A stretch of 64,000 nt of DNA, taken from assembly GCF_003315205.1 (NCBI RefSeq), contig NZ_QNRR01000001.1, forward strand, positions 558,001 through 622,000, read 5' to 3'. Below are positions 52,301-62,900 of the stretch, piece after piece. The position numbers and the translations under genes were made by a program. Under the pieces are notes generated by a model. The model saw only the letters and a list, made by a program, of their open reading frames with translations, ran no database searches and was not told where the DNA came from. The DNA comes from Roseimicrobium gellanilyticum. Its GTDB lineage: Bacteria; Verrucomicrobiota; Verrucomicrobiia; Verrucomicrobiales; Verrucomicrobiaceae. Positions within the stretch are counted from its first letter, which is position 1. The number at the start of each line of letters is the position of its first letter.

Positions 52301-54353
52301 GCAGACCTATAACATCAATCTGCCCAGCCAGGACCTTCCGGCGCCGCAGATTGTGACGATGTCCGCAGACCGTTCCTGGCAACAGAGTGGCAATACGGTC
52401 ACCATCAACGATGCTGTGGATGCTCCCCACTGGTGGGCATTCAACTACGCTGGCGCCATCAACCGGTATGTTGGTGGCTGGACTCCTCGCGGATACAATG
52501 TCGCGCCGGGTTCCAATGGCTTTGTTGTGTCCACCAGAGGGCGCTTTTTCAATCAGGGCGGCAACGATCGTTCCTCGGCGCATGGTATTCCGCGTGGCGC
52601 TTCTCTGATGTGGGCCTTCGAGCCTGTCAGTGGCGGTGCCTTCACGCAGAACCTTCTGAATCCGTCTGATCCCGCGGACGACGTGACTACCGACAACTTC
52701 AGTGACACAAAATGGTCCGATACGGAGCCCTTGACTTCCAAGCGTGGTTCTCGCGGTCAGGATACGGTTTTCACCATGGTGCCCAAGCATGGGGACACGA
52801 GACTTCTTGCCGCCATGCCGGTGGTCCCCGCCACCGAGTGGATGGACCATCCGCGTATCGGTGACTTGGGCAAGGTGGTGAAGGCATCCGGTCATACCGT
52901 GGCGTTCAAGCAATATGTGGCGCACAGCATGAGCCGTTACTATTCAAGCTCTGACGCAGGGTTTGATCGCGGTTCTGCCTCCTTGCGTCTGGTGCCGAAC
53001 GCAAACTACAACGCTCGTGCCTACCCTGAGATTGCGGCTCACAAAACTGCGGTGGAGGCGGCTGGCAAGTATGGGGACTTTGACACTGGTGGCTTTGCCT
53101 CGGGATGTCGTGACGGAGCTCTCATCAATAAGCCTGATGAAGGGGACACCAGCATCACCTTCCGCCGGTATGGCCCCAACGATACCCAGACCATTCGTAT
53201 GGTGAATGCCTACCTGGCCACCATTGACTACAGCTGGTTGTACACCAATGCGGGTGAGTCGTTCATGACGCCCAATCGCATCATGCCCTCTCCGGGCATG
53301 TTTGGTTCGCTTTCCACTGGCGTCTATGACGGGGTACCGTGGAAGACCTTGCTCTTCAGGCCGCAAACCCGTGGTTCATTGGCGACTCAATACCTCAATG
53401 ATCACCCGGGTGCCGCCAAGTGGCAGGGTGGAAAGGATCCGGCGGACCATTACATCATGGATCTTTTCTGGATGCCGATCGTGGAGCCCTACGCTGTGAG
53501 CGAGCCCTTCTCCACAGCTGGCAAGGTCAACATCAACTACCAGATTGTGCCGTTCAGCCACATCCGCCGTGCGACTGGCATTCACGCTGTGCTGAAAGGG
53601 GAAATGCTGAAGGCCGTCCCGGTTGCGGATGCGGGAAGTTATAATGTGATGCCGGGCAGCCCGCCTGATCGCAAGCGAGATGAATACACCTACCGGCAGC
53701 CTTGGACGGATCTCACCAAGAACCAGGCATCCAACACGACCATCAAGCGGTGGCACCGGCAGATTGATGTGGAAACGCGTCAAACCTCCACCAATCCTGT
53801 GGTGCTGGGTACGATATCTCAATTCGAGAGCCGCTTTAACTTCAGCCCGCGTTCGGGCGACAAGGATGACGCGACTCCGCCGCCGGCTCTCTGTGGTCTT
53901 TTCAGGTCTGCCAGCCAGATTTGCGAAATACATCTGCTGCCCAAAGTGATTACGGGGGGGGATGGCGCCGACTCCATCGGTAGTGACAAGTCGTACACTG
54001 TGGCAAAAATGAGCAGTGTCTTCTGGGCTACTCGCCGACTCACGGGTGACAACATCCGCGAACGTCCCTATGCGAATATCTACGGAAAGATCACCACACA
54101 GAGCAATACCTACCGTGTGCACTTCAGAGCCCAAGCCTTGAAGAAGGCTCGTTCGACGAAGCAGAACGTTTTCGAGCCGGCTCAAGACGCCGTGCTGACA
54201 GACTACCGTGGCTCGGCGCTCGTTGAGCGGCGCATTGACCCGTCGGACACCCGGATTCCTGACTACGGAGCCGCTGCGAACCCGATCAACCTGCCCCCCC
54301 TGGATGACTTCTACCGGTTCCGTGTGCTTGAGATGAAGCGCTTCATGCCGTGA
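49305..54353 (+). CDS. Verru_Chthon cassette protein A (giant GspK/PilX-like pseudopilin)
   Basis: A 1,682-residue protein with a prepilin-like N-terminus: a basic leader ending in KG at 14-15, then a hydrophobic helix (LALVIVVSMLALL...) without Glu at position +5, then polar helix residues (ENERAASDQHGQQEMARG). The missing Glu5, the RG/KG-x-ALV.V start and an internal DDESTKLNVNV block at about 270 all parallel GspK of type II secretion. The remaining 1,600 residues are a Trp/Tyr/Pro-rich extracytoplasmic region with no other recognised domain. I assign it to the Verru_Chthon cassette family A from memory of that family (first of four genes, beside PEP-CTERM giants). It is followed by gene B in the same operon. 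Confidence 0.85.
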   Translation: MNTSQPQLKSRNSKGLALVIVVSMLALLTVLTIAIFSLAENERAASDQHGQQEMARGIADTGINLVMSQIWQATKQDATTPGREIWASQPGAIRKYRADGAFHSGFKLYSSSSMVVAGNEEQMINDVAPGDWNLMPARYVDLNDPVVRPPVAGTSEPMVYFPIIDPRAYVRDRDLPSTAPDNPENPNVEGFWYTSTSRTNSEIFGVKMAQTPDDISARLAMPVEWVYLLKDGTVGALDQTNAFVKPDGSLLTAGEAATNPIVGRIAFWADDESTKLNVNVASEPSYWTTPSFYHDRDMWWAHYQPTTYEYQRYPGHPATIALSTVFFPNREMDLYGKDVGSQSYQEILERKESIYLMAPKVNTGGSKAGTIPYWKFVDNYAGYQDAMYKKWVDLTDSIKERLYASVDELYFAQKMGTGNLRDVNSFVDSSGKPTKNWMFTKPTEKYSADKINLERARFFLTAQSRMPEVNIFGTPRVAIWPIADEGGIEYEPGKKTGGAKGSDYRTGYDQLIAFCASMGKPTTSGQGEKSYFFRRKCAYSPTVDVNLYRNQRLMAYLRNLLQQQLPGGLSFAQKYPNDYEQILVEIFDYIRMTNLYDGFLAPTKEELQKANTVYDFNNGNRYPTGTNEIDNHGSLYRNRPTTFKTYTYDRGSSSQSRGGSLDPKTERMVENTFPGHGMVVPSEYNGKKGFGRFVTLTEVGFQFICTADGQTDKGSWTNLEPVPGETLPNGEQKYRKGTVNIVRSGGRTALWTKRDTQDRIGPGDQLPNDDQDKLLFPFTGETGQRQFWYSNYPPVPIPAVMQAYYKVDSTKGTKDPNSPYNHPGCKPEYWNATLDRGLPPLTATERRVQGIFLMEFAMIAAGYAELNPEFTVVIEGLKNTKLNGKDLYDTSSVFPITWKSDNDVYHRTDCRPVGGCISAAAMSVGRRAAVHGEALIPADPGYDINASSSGDPHRGTKNMDLVTKYVTINIGAGETMRFTGAPLTIKLYSSHKTTQDNLVQTYNINLPSQDLPAPQIVTMSADRSWQQSGNTVTINDAVDAPHWWAFNYAGAINRYVGGWTPRGYNVAPGSNGFVVSTRGRFFNQGGNDRSSAHGIPRGASLMWAFEPVSGGAFTQNLLNPSDPADDVTTDNFSDTKWSDTEPLTSKRGSRGQDTVFTMVPKHGDTRLLAAMPVVPATEWMDHPRIGDLGKVVKASGHTVAFKQYVAHSMSRYYSSSDAGFDRGSASLRLVPNANYNARAYPEIAAHKTAVEAAGKYGDFDTGGFASGCRDGALINKPDEGDTSITFRRYGPNDTQTIRMVNAYLATIDYSWLYTNAGESFMTPNRIMPSPGMFGSLSTGVYDGVPWKTLLFRPQTRGSLATQYLNDHPGAAKWQGGKDPADHYIMDLFWMPIVEPYAVSEPFSTAGKVNINYQIVPFSHIRRATGIHAVLKGEMLKAVPVADAGSYNVMPGSPPDRKRDEYTYRQPWTDLTKNQASNTTIKRWHRQIDVETRQTSTNPVVLGTISQFESRFNFSPRSGDKDDATPPPALCGLFRSASQICEIHLLPKVITGGDGADSIGSDKSYTVAKMSSVFWATRRLTGDNIRERPYANIYGKITTQSNTYRVHFRAQALKKARSTKQNVFEPAQDAVLTDYRGSALVERRIDPSDTRIPDYGAAANPINLPPLDDFYRFRVLEMKRFMP

Positions 54354-54397
54354 TGCGACGCCTTCCCGGTACTGCACCCGTCTTTGCACTCAAACCC

Positions 54398-54937
54398 ATG
54401 AAAAACTTCCCTTCGATCCGGCGTCCCCAAGGATTCTCACTGCCTGAAGTGGCCATCGCCACGGCGATTGCCGCTTTGGGTATCATCACCCTGCTCGGCT
54501 TGTTGCCGACAGGGCTTGAAAACGTTCGCCAGGCTGGCAACACCGTGGCGATTGCCAGGATTTATCAGCAGATGGTGAATGAAATCCAATCCGCCGACTG
54601 GGGTGAACAGTCGGGTGGCATATGGCAGAACCTGAGGAAGTATGAGAATGCCAGGCGCTACTTTGATTCGGAGGGCACAACCCTGAATCGTTCTGGGAAC
54701 CATACGCTGGGCGATGAAGAGTATCTGGCTCTTTCCTACGTAGCCAAATATGAATTTGTGCCGCTCAACACGGCCCTTGTTCCGGGGGCGGGCATCGTGC
54801 CGGGGGGGATGAATGAACGGGCGGACGCCCGGAGGATCATCATTCACGTCGCGGTCACTCCCACACCGGGTTACGACTTTGATGACGTACGGTCCAAGCA
54901 CGAAAAACGCGCGTTCACCATTACGCGCCAATATTGA
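54398..54937 (+). CDS. Verru_Chthon cassette protein B (GspI/PilV-like prepilin)
   Basis: 179 residues from ATG 54398. The frame is open upstream to ATG 54353 and GTG 54350, which overlap the stop of gene A. A class III prepilin signal is seen: a basic leader (SIRRPQG), cleavage after Gly12, then FSLPE with Glu at +5 and a hydrophobic helix (VAIATAIAALGIITLLG) ending in LLPTGLENVRQA. That last block is typical of PilV/GspI minor pilins. A small C-terminal beta domain follows. Second gene of the cassette operon; prepilin peptidase is encoded elsewhere. Confidence 0.85.
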   Translation: MKNFPSIRRPQGFSLPEVAIATAIAALGIITLLGLLPTGLENVRQAGNTVAIARIYQQMVNEIQSADWGEQSGGIWQNLRKYENARRYFDSEGTTLNRSGNHTLGDEEYLALSYVAKYEFVPLNTALVPGAGIVPGGMNERADARRIIIHVAVTPTPGYDFDDVRSKHEKRAFTITRQY

Positions 54938-54959
54938 ACCAGCTTTTCAAAGGACGACA

Positions 54960-56057
54960 ATGCATATATCACTTGCTTGTAGGGGAAGGGATGGCGGTTC
55001 GAAGCCGAGTCGCCATGGTGGGGCTGCATTTACCCTGGTGGAGCTTCTCGTGTCGATGACGGTTCTTACCGTGCTCCTTTTGCTGGTAACCAGCGTAGTG
55101 GGCAGTGTGCAGGGCGCATGGCATCAGGCGCACTCCAAAGTCTCGGAGTTCCGCGAAGCGAGACGCGCTTTTGATCGGATGGTCAATGCCATCAGTCAGG
55201 CAAGTCTCAATAATTATCTGGTCTACCGATACCCGAACAATGATGACCCATTGACTCCTCCCTCCAAGACTCAAACTGCGCAACCATCGGGCTATGCACG
55301 TTATTCGGAGTTGCAGTTCATTTGTGGCCGTTCTTCTTCCGCAACGGACCCGCCGATGACGGGCCTCCCCCCGGACATCTCGCCGGGGCATGCGATCTTC
55401 TTTCAGGCGCCGATGGGTACTACTTCGGAGTACCGGCTGCCAACCTCGCTGAACGGCTGCGGATTCTTCGTGCAGTTTGGGTCTGACAGGGACTATCGGC
55501 CTGACTTCCTGAACAACATCGGCCAGGCAGAAGTGTACCGCTACAGGCTGTACGAATACCGAGCCCCTACGGAGAACAATCGGGCTTATGATCCCGACAG
55601 CAATGCCAGCGGAAGGCGTTGGTATGAAGACTTTGCCCAGTGGAGCAAACCTATCGCCAACAATGTGGTTCTGCTGGTGCTGTCTCCCCGGCGCTCTCAA
55701 GCGGACAAGGATGGTCTCTCCCCGGTAACTGACATCGCGCCTTTCTATACCTACAACACGAGGCCGAAAGACCCCATGTCCACCACTGTGCAGGACCCCA
55801 GTGAATATCAGTTGCCTCCCATGGTAGCGGTTACCTTTGTGGTTGTAGACGAGGCATCAGCCACGAACATGTCCATCGACAACGGGACCTCACCACCTTT
55901 GAGGGATGTTCTTAACACAGGCCTGTTCCAGCGGGCGGAAACCTACCACACCGATTTGGATCTCGTGGTGAAGGGGCTGGTGGACAAGAAAATCAACTTC
56001 CGGGTCTTCACCGCTACCGTTCCCATTCGCGCATCGAAATGGGGGCAAGGTACCTAG
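54960..56057 (+). CDS. Verru_Chthon cassette protein C (GspJ/PilW-like prepilin)
   Basis: 365 residues from ATG 54960, which has a good Shine-Dalgarno (AAAGGA) 5 nt upstream; the longer frame from 54813 overlaps gene B and is rejected. The prepilin signal is GGAA then FTLVE with Glu at +5, a hydrophobic helix (LLVSMTVLTVLLLLVTSVV) and a REARRAFDRMVNAISQA segment as in GspJ/PilW. Residue -1 is Ala rather than Gly, which may slow peptidase processing. The globular part is beta-rich (AVTFVVVDEAS, FTATVPIRASKW). Confidence 0.85.
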   Translation: MHISLACRGRDGGSKPSRHGGAAFTLVELLVSMTVLTVLLLLVTSVVGSVQGAWHQAHSKVSEFREARRAFDRMVNAISQASLNNYLVYRYPNNDDPLTPPSKTQTAQPSGYARYSELQFICGRSSSATDPPMTGLPPDISPGHAIFFQAPMGTTSEYRLPTSLNGCGFFVQFGSDRDYRPDFLNNIGQAEVYRYRLYEYRAPTENNRAYDPDSNASGRRWYEDFAQWSKPIANNVVLLVLSPRRSQADKDGLSPVTDIAPFYTYNTRPKDPMSTTVQDPSEYQLPPMVAVTFVVVDEASATNMSIDNGTSPPLRDVLNTGLFQRAETYHTDLDLVVKGLVDKKINFRVFTATVPIRASKWGQGT

Positions 56058-56074
56058 CCACCTTCAAATCCACC

Positions 56075-56821
56075 ATGAAAGCAGCTTCGTCTCAGAACGC
56101 CCCGAGCTCCGGCAGTCGCGCCGGGGCTTTCACGCTTATCGAGCTTTTGATCGTCATTACGGTCATTGCAATCCTCATTGCGGTGGCGGCACCCACCATT
56201 TTGGGCAGTGTTGGCGCCAGCCGGCTCACCTCCGGCGGTGAGACCTTGGTTGGCCTTTTTTCCGAGGCCCAAAGTCGGGCAAACAGCAACAATCGACCAG
56301 TGGAGGTGCGTCTCTATCGGGTGCCCAGCGAAGAAGATGCCCTCAACGGAGCCTCCGCGGAAGGATTTTACCGTGGGGTAGTTTTCACGGAATACTATCA
56401 GACTGGAGAGTTGGACCCCCGTGCGGCTACTCAAAAGGCCTATACGCAGCTCATGAGGCCTCTTGCCGTTGTCCGCAAGGCCATGCACCTTCTGCCTGGC
56501 GGAACAGCCATCTCCGAAGATGTGCAAATGTCGACACTGATCGGGAATCGTCCTGATTCCTTGGATGGAGACGGGCAGACTGTGGATGCGGTGCTACGTG
56601 TGGGTGATAAGTACATTCCCTTCACTCCGCCTGCCTCGAAATACAGGTCGTTTGTGTTTTATCCTGAAGGGACAGACCTCGATGAGGCCGCAAAATGGTA
56701 TCTGACAGTCACCTCGACAGAGAATGCCGAGAAAGCCCCGACGGAGGTTAGAAACTTCTATACTATCCAGGTGGATGCGCTGACCGGCCGATTGAGCAGC
56801 TATCGGCCCTCTATTCAGTGA
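56075..56821 (+). CDS. Verru_Chthon cassette protein D (GspH/FimT-like prepilin)
   Basis: 248 residues from ATG 56075. The prepilin signal is SRAGA then FTLIE with Glu at +5 and a helix (LLIVITVIAILIAVAAPTIL). Next is the FimT/GspH hallmark segment in which a helix with SEAQSRANSNNRPVEVRLYR leads into the beta domain. Again Ala occupies position -1. It is the last cassette gene, 17 nt after gene C. The end of the gene is 84 bp before the second giant gene. Confidence 0.85.
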   Translation: MKAASSQNAPSSGSRAGAFTLIELLIVITVIAILIAVAAPTILGSVGASRLTSGGETLVGLFSEAQSRANSNNRPVEVRLYRVPSEEDALNGASAEGFYRGVVFTEYYQTGELDPRAATQKAYTQLMRPLAVVRKAMHLLPGGTAISEDVQMSTLIGNRPDSLDGDGQTVDAVLRVGDKYIPFTPPASKYRSFVFYPEGTDLDEAAKWYLTVTSTENAEKAPTEVRNFYTIQVDALTGRLSSYRPSIQ

Positions 56822-56831
56822 TAAAGGGTTG

Positions 56832-56857
56832 ATTCGATCGTTGGAACACGATTGAAT
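56832..56857. promoter_or_regulatory. Hairpin/inverted repeat upstream of the second giant gene
   Basis: Arms of 10 bp (56832-56841 and 56848-56857) match at 9 positions with a 6-nt loop. It sits in the 84-bp gap between cassette gene D and the second giant gene. No T tract follows, so it is more likely regulatory than a terminator. Confidence 0.35.
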
Positions 56858-56905
56858 TATCTAGAACTAAGATTGTCGAAATTCGCCGTAAGACCAGGTC
56901 CCCCC

Positions 56906-59900
56906 ATGCACGCAAGATCCAACACCTGCTCCCCCACAGGATTGTTGAACGGACGTCGCCATGCGTTTTCCGCTTCAATTCCTCTCCTCCTAAAGATTGC
57001 TTCATTGGCTGGAGTTCTGTTCGCTGCGGGAACGGCAGGTCATGCGCAGTCCTTCACCACCTCGTGGACCCCGACCACTTCCGGACTCTGGAGCACGGGC
57101 ACCAACTGGAACAACGGGGTGCCGAATTCCCCGAATGCGCAGGTCACGATCCTGTCCAACATCACAGCGACGACCAACATCACGCTGGACATTGCGGCCA
57201 CTCTCGACCGGTTGACGATTGGGGATTCGAGCAACTCGTTTGTGATCTTGCCGAGCGCGCCCGGATCGACCCTTACATTTGCGAACAACGAGGCGCCCGG
57301 CGATGGCGTTGATACCAGAATCAACAAGACCGTTGGTGGGACTGACATCATTGCGGCAGGCATCTTGAACACCGAGCGGCTGGTGCTGAATGTCACCACT
57401 GGAACCCTGGCGCTCTCTGGACCAGTCACCATCTCCACGGAAGTCCTGGAAAAGATTGGTGGGGGCACCGTGGACATTCGCGGCCAGCTCAACCTGCATA
57501 ACCACAATGTTATCACTGCGACGGGGAACAAAGGCCTGCTCGTCACGGCAGGAACCCTGAATCTCTCGTCCCCGTCGAACGCCATTGCCAATACCGTCAA
57601 GGTCACCGGTGGCACGCTGAACTTCAGCGGCCGCGCTGCTTCTCAAGTGGTTTCCGCCACGGTTTCTTCCGGTAACAGCCTTACCTTGACGAACGTTGCC
57701 GGGTTGAGCACGGGGATGGCCATTTCAGGAGCGAACATCCCGGTGGGCACGTATATCACCGGGATCAGCGGGACCACCATCACGCTCAGCAATCCCGTCT
57801 CCGGGAATGTCACTGCAAATGATCGCCTGGTGTTTGGCGGTCCCTCGGTGGGTGCCGCCCTCGCCACGGGCTCCGGTAATTCGATCACCTTGAATTCGAC
57901 AGCCGGTATCTCGATCGGCATGAACGTCCATGGTGCCAACATTCCCGCCGGCACGACCGTGATAGGAGTTTCCGGTAATACGGTGACTTTGAGCAATCCG
58001 GTATCGGGTGGGGGAGTGGGTGCAAACCAGGTGCTGAACTTTGGTGCTCGCCTCGGGGATCCTGTGGCAAACGCCACCGCTCACGCCACGGTGGCGACAG
58101 CTGCTGGGGGGAACACAGTGACTCTTAGTGACGTTTCCCAACTGACTGTCGATATGCTGGTTACTGGCCCCGGAATTCCGGCCAACACGACCATCACCGC
58201 CATTAACACGCTGACGAAGACTATTACCCTTAGCGCGCCCCTTCCTGCAGGAACGTCACTTGCCGAGCTTTCTCAACTCTACTTCGGCACAGGCCAGACC
58301 ACATTCGCTTCGGGTCTTGGCGAATTGGTTGTCACCGGTGGCGCAGTCAACATCGGCACCGCAGGGAATGCGGTGAACTTCATGATCGACGCAGATCAGA
58401 TTGAGATCACCGGTGGTACCTTGACCCTCCAGGCGGGCAACGGTGGGGGTGTCACCACGGTGCTAGGGGGAGCCACCAATCTTCTTACCCTGAATGGCGG
58501 TACGCTGAATGTCCTCTCCAGCGGCACTGCTTCGGGCACGGTGAACTTTGCCAGTGCTATCGATTTGGTGCTGAACAACAACGCGATATTCAACTTCTCT
58601 GACAACGTGGGGACCATTCAGACTTTCGCGTTCGGGTCAGTGAACTCCACCAGCAACAACACCTCCCTTGTCAGCAGCGTGGGGAATGCGGTTTTGCAGA
58701 TCGGAGGCGACGGCGTTAATGATGTCTTCAACGGAACGGTCAACATGGGCGGCTCCGGAGGTAATTCACGGATTGTCAAAGTTGGCACCGAGACCCTGAC
58801 CTTGGGGGGGACGCTGGATAACAGCACTGCGCGAGTGGAAGTGCGGGAAGGAACCTTGATCCTGGCCAAAGCCAGTTCACCTACCGTGCATGCGATTGGC
58901 AGTGGCGGCACACTCATCGTCGGCGTCGCCGGTGGAGGTGTGGAAACTGCGCAGATTGGGGATCTCAGCAGCTATGTGGGCTTGGGGAATACCCACATGA
59001 CGAACTATACAAATCAGATCCATCGTGGAGCCACCTTGACTGTGAATTCCACGGGGGTTTTTGATTTGAATGGTTTTAGTGAGGCCCTCAACGTCATCGC
59101 GGGAGCCGGGGTCATCACCAATAACAAGTTGGGGACGACTTCGACCATCCTGATTGGACAGAATAACACGGAATTCACCTGGTCGGGTATTATCCAGGAT
59201 GGTAACGGGCAGATGGCGGTGTGGAAAGCCAGTTCCACCAACACGTATTTCGAAAACAATCAGACTTACACCGGGGAAACCTTGGTGGGGCGCTCGAGCT
59301 TGGTGCTTCGAGGAGCGAATGGCAGGGTCAGTGGCACCAGCACCATTCGCGTGTCCACCAACGGGCAACTTGCTCTCTTGAACAACACGGCCACGGATGG
59401 TTCTGGGAACAACAACGATCGTGTCAATGACTCCGCGAGGATCTACTTGGACAAGGGAGGATTGCTGTTGATTCGTCGTGCAGCCAATAACGGCACGACC
59501 GTGCATACCATCGAAAAGATGGGGGTGTTGCAAATCGGCGCAGGATTCAGCCAGGTGCGGACGGACCACACCGATGGCACAGGTGGCAATAACAACGTGA
59601 ACCTGTCGAGCGCCATTGAGTATGTGTTCGCTGACTATGAACGCGACCAGGGTGGGATCGTCGGATTTACAGAAATCGCAAGTGATGGCACGAATGGCCC
59701 CGCCGTTGGCTTCAGCCTGACCAACGGAGCTACGGCGCTTTCAAGGGTGAAGTTTGAGAGCGGAGTTTCCCCCGGTTCGATGGCTCTACTGGCAGGCAAC
59801 TCCAACACGGCGGATGCTGGAGATGCTGACTTTAAAGTTCTCATCGGCGCTTACGGTGGCACGCACAACCAAGCTTATGATCGCTTGGTGACGGTGGGCG

Positions 59901-62900
59901 CAGATGGCTACATTCGCCTACTCAATGCATCATTGGCTGCTGATTTCCGGACCCAGATCACCAGCGCGACCACGACCACGTCTTCCAATCTTGCTGCGTC
60001 TGCTACAGCGCTCGTGGCTGCTACGCGCGATAACAATGCACGCGGCGCTGCCGATTTCAGCCTGCTGATTGGTCCCTCAAGCAATGTCTTGCTTGGCGAG
60101 CATTCCTTCAACGCATGGGTGCAAACCGCGGCTGCGGTGACAACGATCTCGGAACAGAATACGCTTCATCTGGGCACTCGTGCAGCAGACGCCAATTATG
60201 CCGGTGTGGATGGCTCCGGCATGTTCCTGGTATCCCTGCCATCAGGTAGCTTTACCATGAATGGCGGTACGTTGAGCTTTGGCACGAGAGAAGCCATCAT
60301 CCGTACCAACAATACCTCAATTTTCCGTTCCGAAATCACTGGTAGCGCCGGCCTTACCAAGAGTGGTGGCGCGCTGATGGAACTGCAGGGATTCAACAAA
60401 TACACGGGGGTGACGACTGTCACCCAAGGTGAATTGCGGATCTACACCAGTGGAGCCCTTGGCGCCAGCGGCTCCGGAAATGGCACCAAAGCCGTGAACG
60501 GCAATCTTGGGATGAACAGTGGTGTAGTCACCGCCAACGATGAAACACTGGAGTTGCTCATCGGCGGAAACCTGCTGGTCATCGACCAGAACAACACCTG
60601 GAACGGCGACGTCTTCATCAACAACAACTTTGAGACAGGTCAGAACAACAACGGGACCATCCAGGTCAATGACAATGGCTCGCTCATCATCAATGGACGT
60701 GTGACCGGCATGAGCGCTGCCTTGGGCGGCATCAACGGAGACCCGGCCTACACCGGGAACGGGGAGAGCCGCGGGCTGATTTTCACCAATGGCGGTGCGA
60801 ACCTCAGCTCGGTGCGTAACGGCATCATCAAAATCAATGGCACGATTACGGACGAAGATTTCGCCGGTGGTGCCGCAGCCCATCAGCGCCTGAATCTCTT
60901 TGTGCGCGGTTACACCGGGCAAGGGTCCCTTACCAACAGCCGCTTCAATGTGTTCTTGAAGGATGCGAGCCAGACCAATGGCCAGCTGGACCTCCGTTCC
61001 GGCTACCTCCACCTGGATAAGGGTTATGCCTCGGCCGGGGGACCTGGTGGTGCCGGCGTCACGGTGACTGTGGTGCAGGACGCCTTCACCGGCGGTACCA
61101 CGCTGGTGGTCGATACGACCGCTGGCTTGACGGTGGGAACCGTCATCACGGGACCAGGCATCGAGCCCGGGACCACAGTCGCTGCTATTGATGGCGCCAC
61201 CAACACCATCACCCTGAGTGATCCCCTGACCGCGGATGTGACGGCCAATACGTCGATCTCTTCTGGAGCGGGTGGTACCTTCACCATTCTTCGTCAGCAC
61301 GATGGCGGGAACGTGGATCGCGCAGGGACCATCAGCGCTCTGTTGCTGTCGGAGGCTGGCGCCATCTTCCGCTCCCCCACGATTCAGATTGGTGAAAACA
61401 CCGGTGCTTATTCTTCGAACAACATCGCTCTTTTGGGCGGTGAGAACACGAGTGGCACTGTCACGTTCGGCGCCGGTACAAACACGGTGGACATGAACCC
61501 CATCACAGGGACGTCGGGTGGTTCCCTGACCATTCCGGGCGCGACTGGGAGCGGTGCCACCTCACTGACCCTTTCATCGGCAGCGAACTTGAGGGTTGGC
61601 GATGGCGTCTCTGGTACTGGCATCGCCCCTGGTACGACCATCACCGGGATCAACGGAAACGTCATTACCTTGAGCACGCCGACGAGTGGGAACATCGCCG
61701 CGAATGGGACCATTTCCTACGGCTATCTCAGCACCACGAACAACGCGGCTGGGTCTCCAGGCACGACCAAGGTGCTTTCACTGAGCAGCACAGGCGGCGG
61801 AGCGGCAGGCTCACAGGTGATTCAACTTTCCAATGCCAACTGGCTTGAAGCGGGGATGCAAGTCACCGGCCACCCAAATATCCCCAATGGTGCCACCATT
61901 CTCAGTGTCAATCCTGCAACGGATGAAATTACCATCAGCGTTGACATCACCGGGAGCGGGGTGCCGTCCGGCACCACACTGAGTATTGCCACGGCCAGTG
62001 GCAACAGAATTGTCTTCCTGAATAGCGTGGCAGGCTTGGAACCGGGCATGGGAATCTCTGGTACAGGGATTCCGACAGATACCAAAATTGTGTCCGTGAA
62101 TGCTGCCACGGGAGCGGTGCTGTTGAGCAAAGCTACGACTGCGGCGCCACCCGCCGTCGGCAGCAATTACAGCGTCTACGCACTGAGCAACACCATCACA
62201 TTGTCCACGGTGCAAGGACTTCAGATCGGCATGGGCATCTCAGGAAATGGCATCCGGATAGGTACTGTCATCACTGCCATTGATCCTGTGACCAAGACGG
62301 TGGTTCTGAGTGCGGCTACCAACGGGCCCATCAACGAAACAACGATCCAGACGGTGCCCATCCCGGCGGTGGCTTACAATGTGTCTGCGACTGCTGCGTC
62401 CGGCTCCAACACACTCGTACTTTCCTCGGTGGCTGGCTTGTCCATTGGTGCCACGGTGAGCGGTACGGGCGTCCCGAACGGCACGGTCATCACCGCCATC
62501 AATCCCGCGACCAACACCGTCACTCTCAGCCAGCCGATCAGTGCGCAAATTGCCGCTGCGGCGTCTGTGAACATCCGCAAGGTTTCCAACTTCTCCGAAA
62601 CCCGTCTCTATCAGGCTGCGGGAGGTAAGTCAGACTTCCAGATGCGCTTCACGGACGATGGCGGATTTAGCCTGCAAAATGAAGTTGGAGCGTTGACCAA
62701 AGTAGGGCGCGGTGTCGTAACACTGAGCGGCAGCACCGCTGGAGCGAGCGATCTGGATGGCGGGATCAACGTTCACGGAGGAACGCTGGAACTTCTGTAC
62801 GGCCAGGCAAACACGAACAACTCCCGTGTGAACGGTGGAACTGCGGCCAACCCCTACCAGTTGACCCTGGCAGGTGGGGAACTCAAGATGTCGGCGCTAG

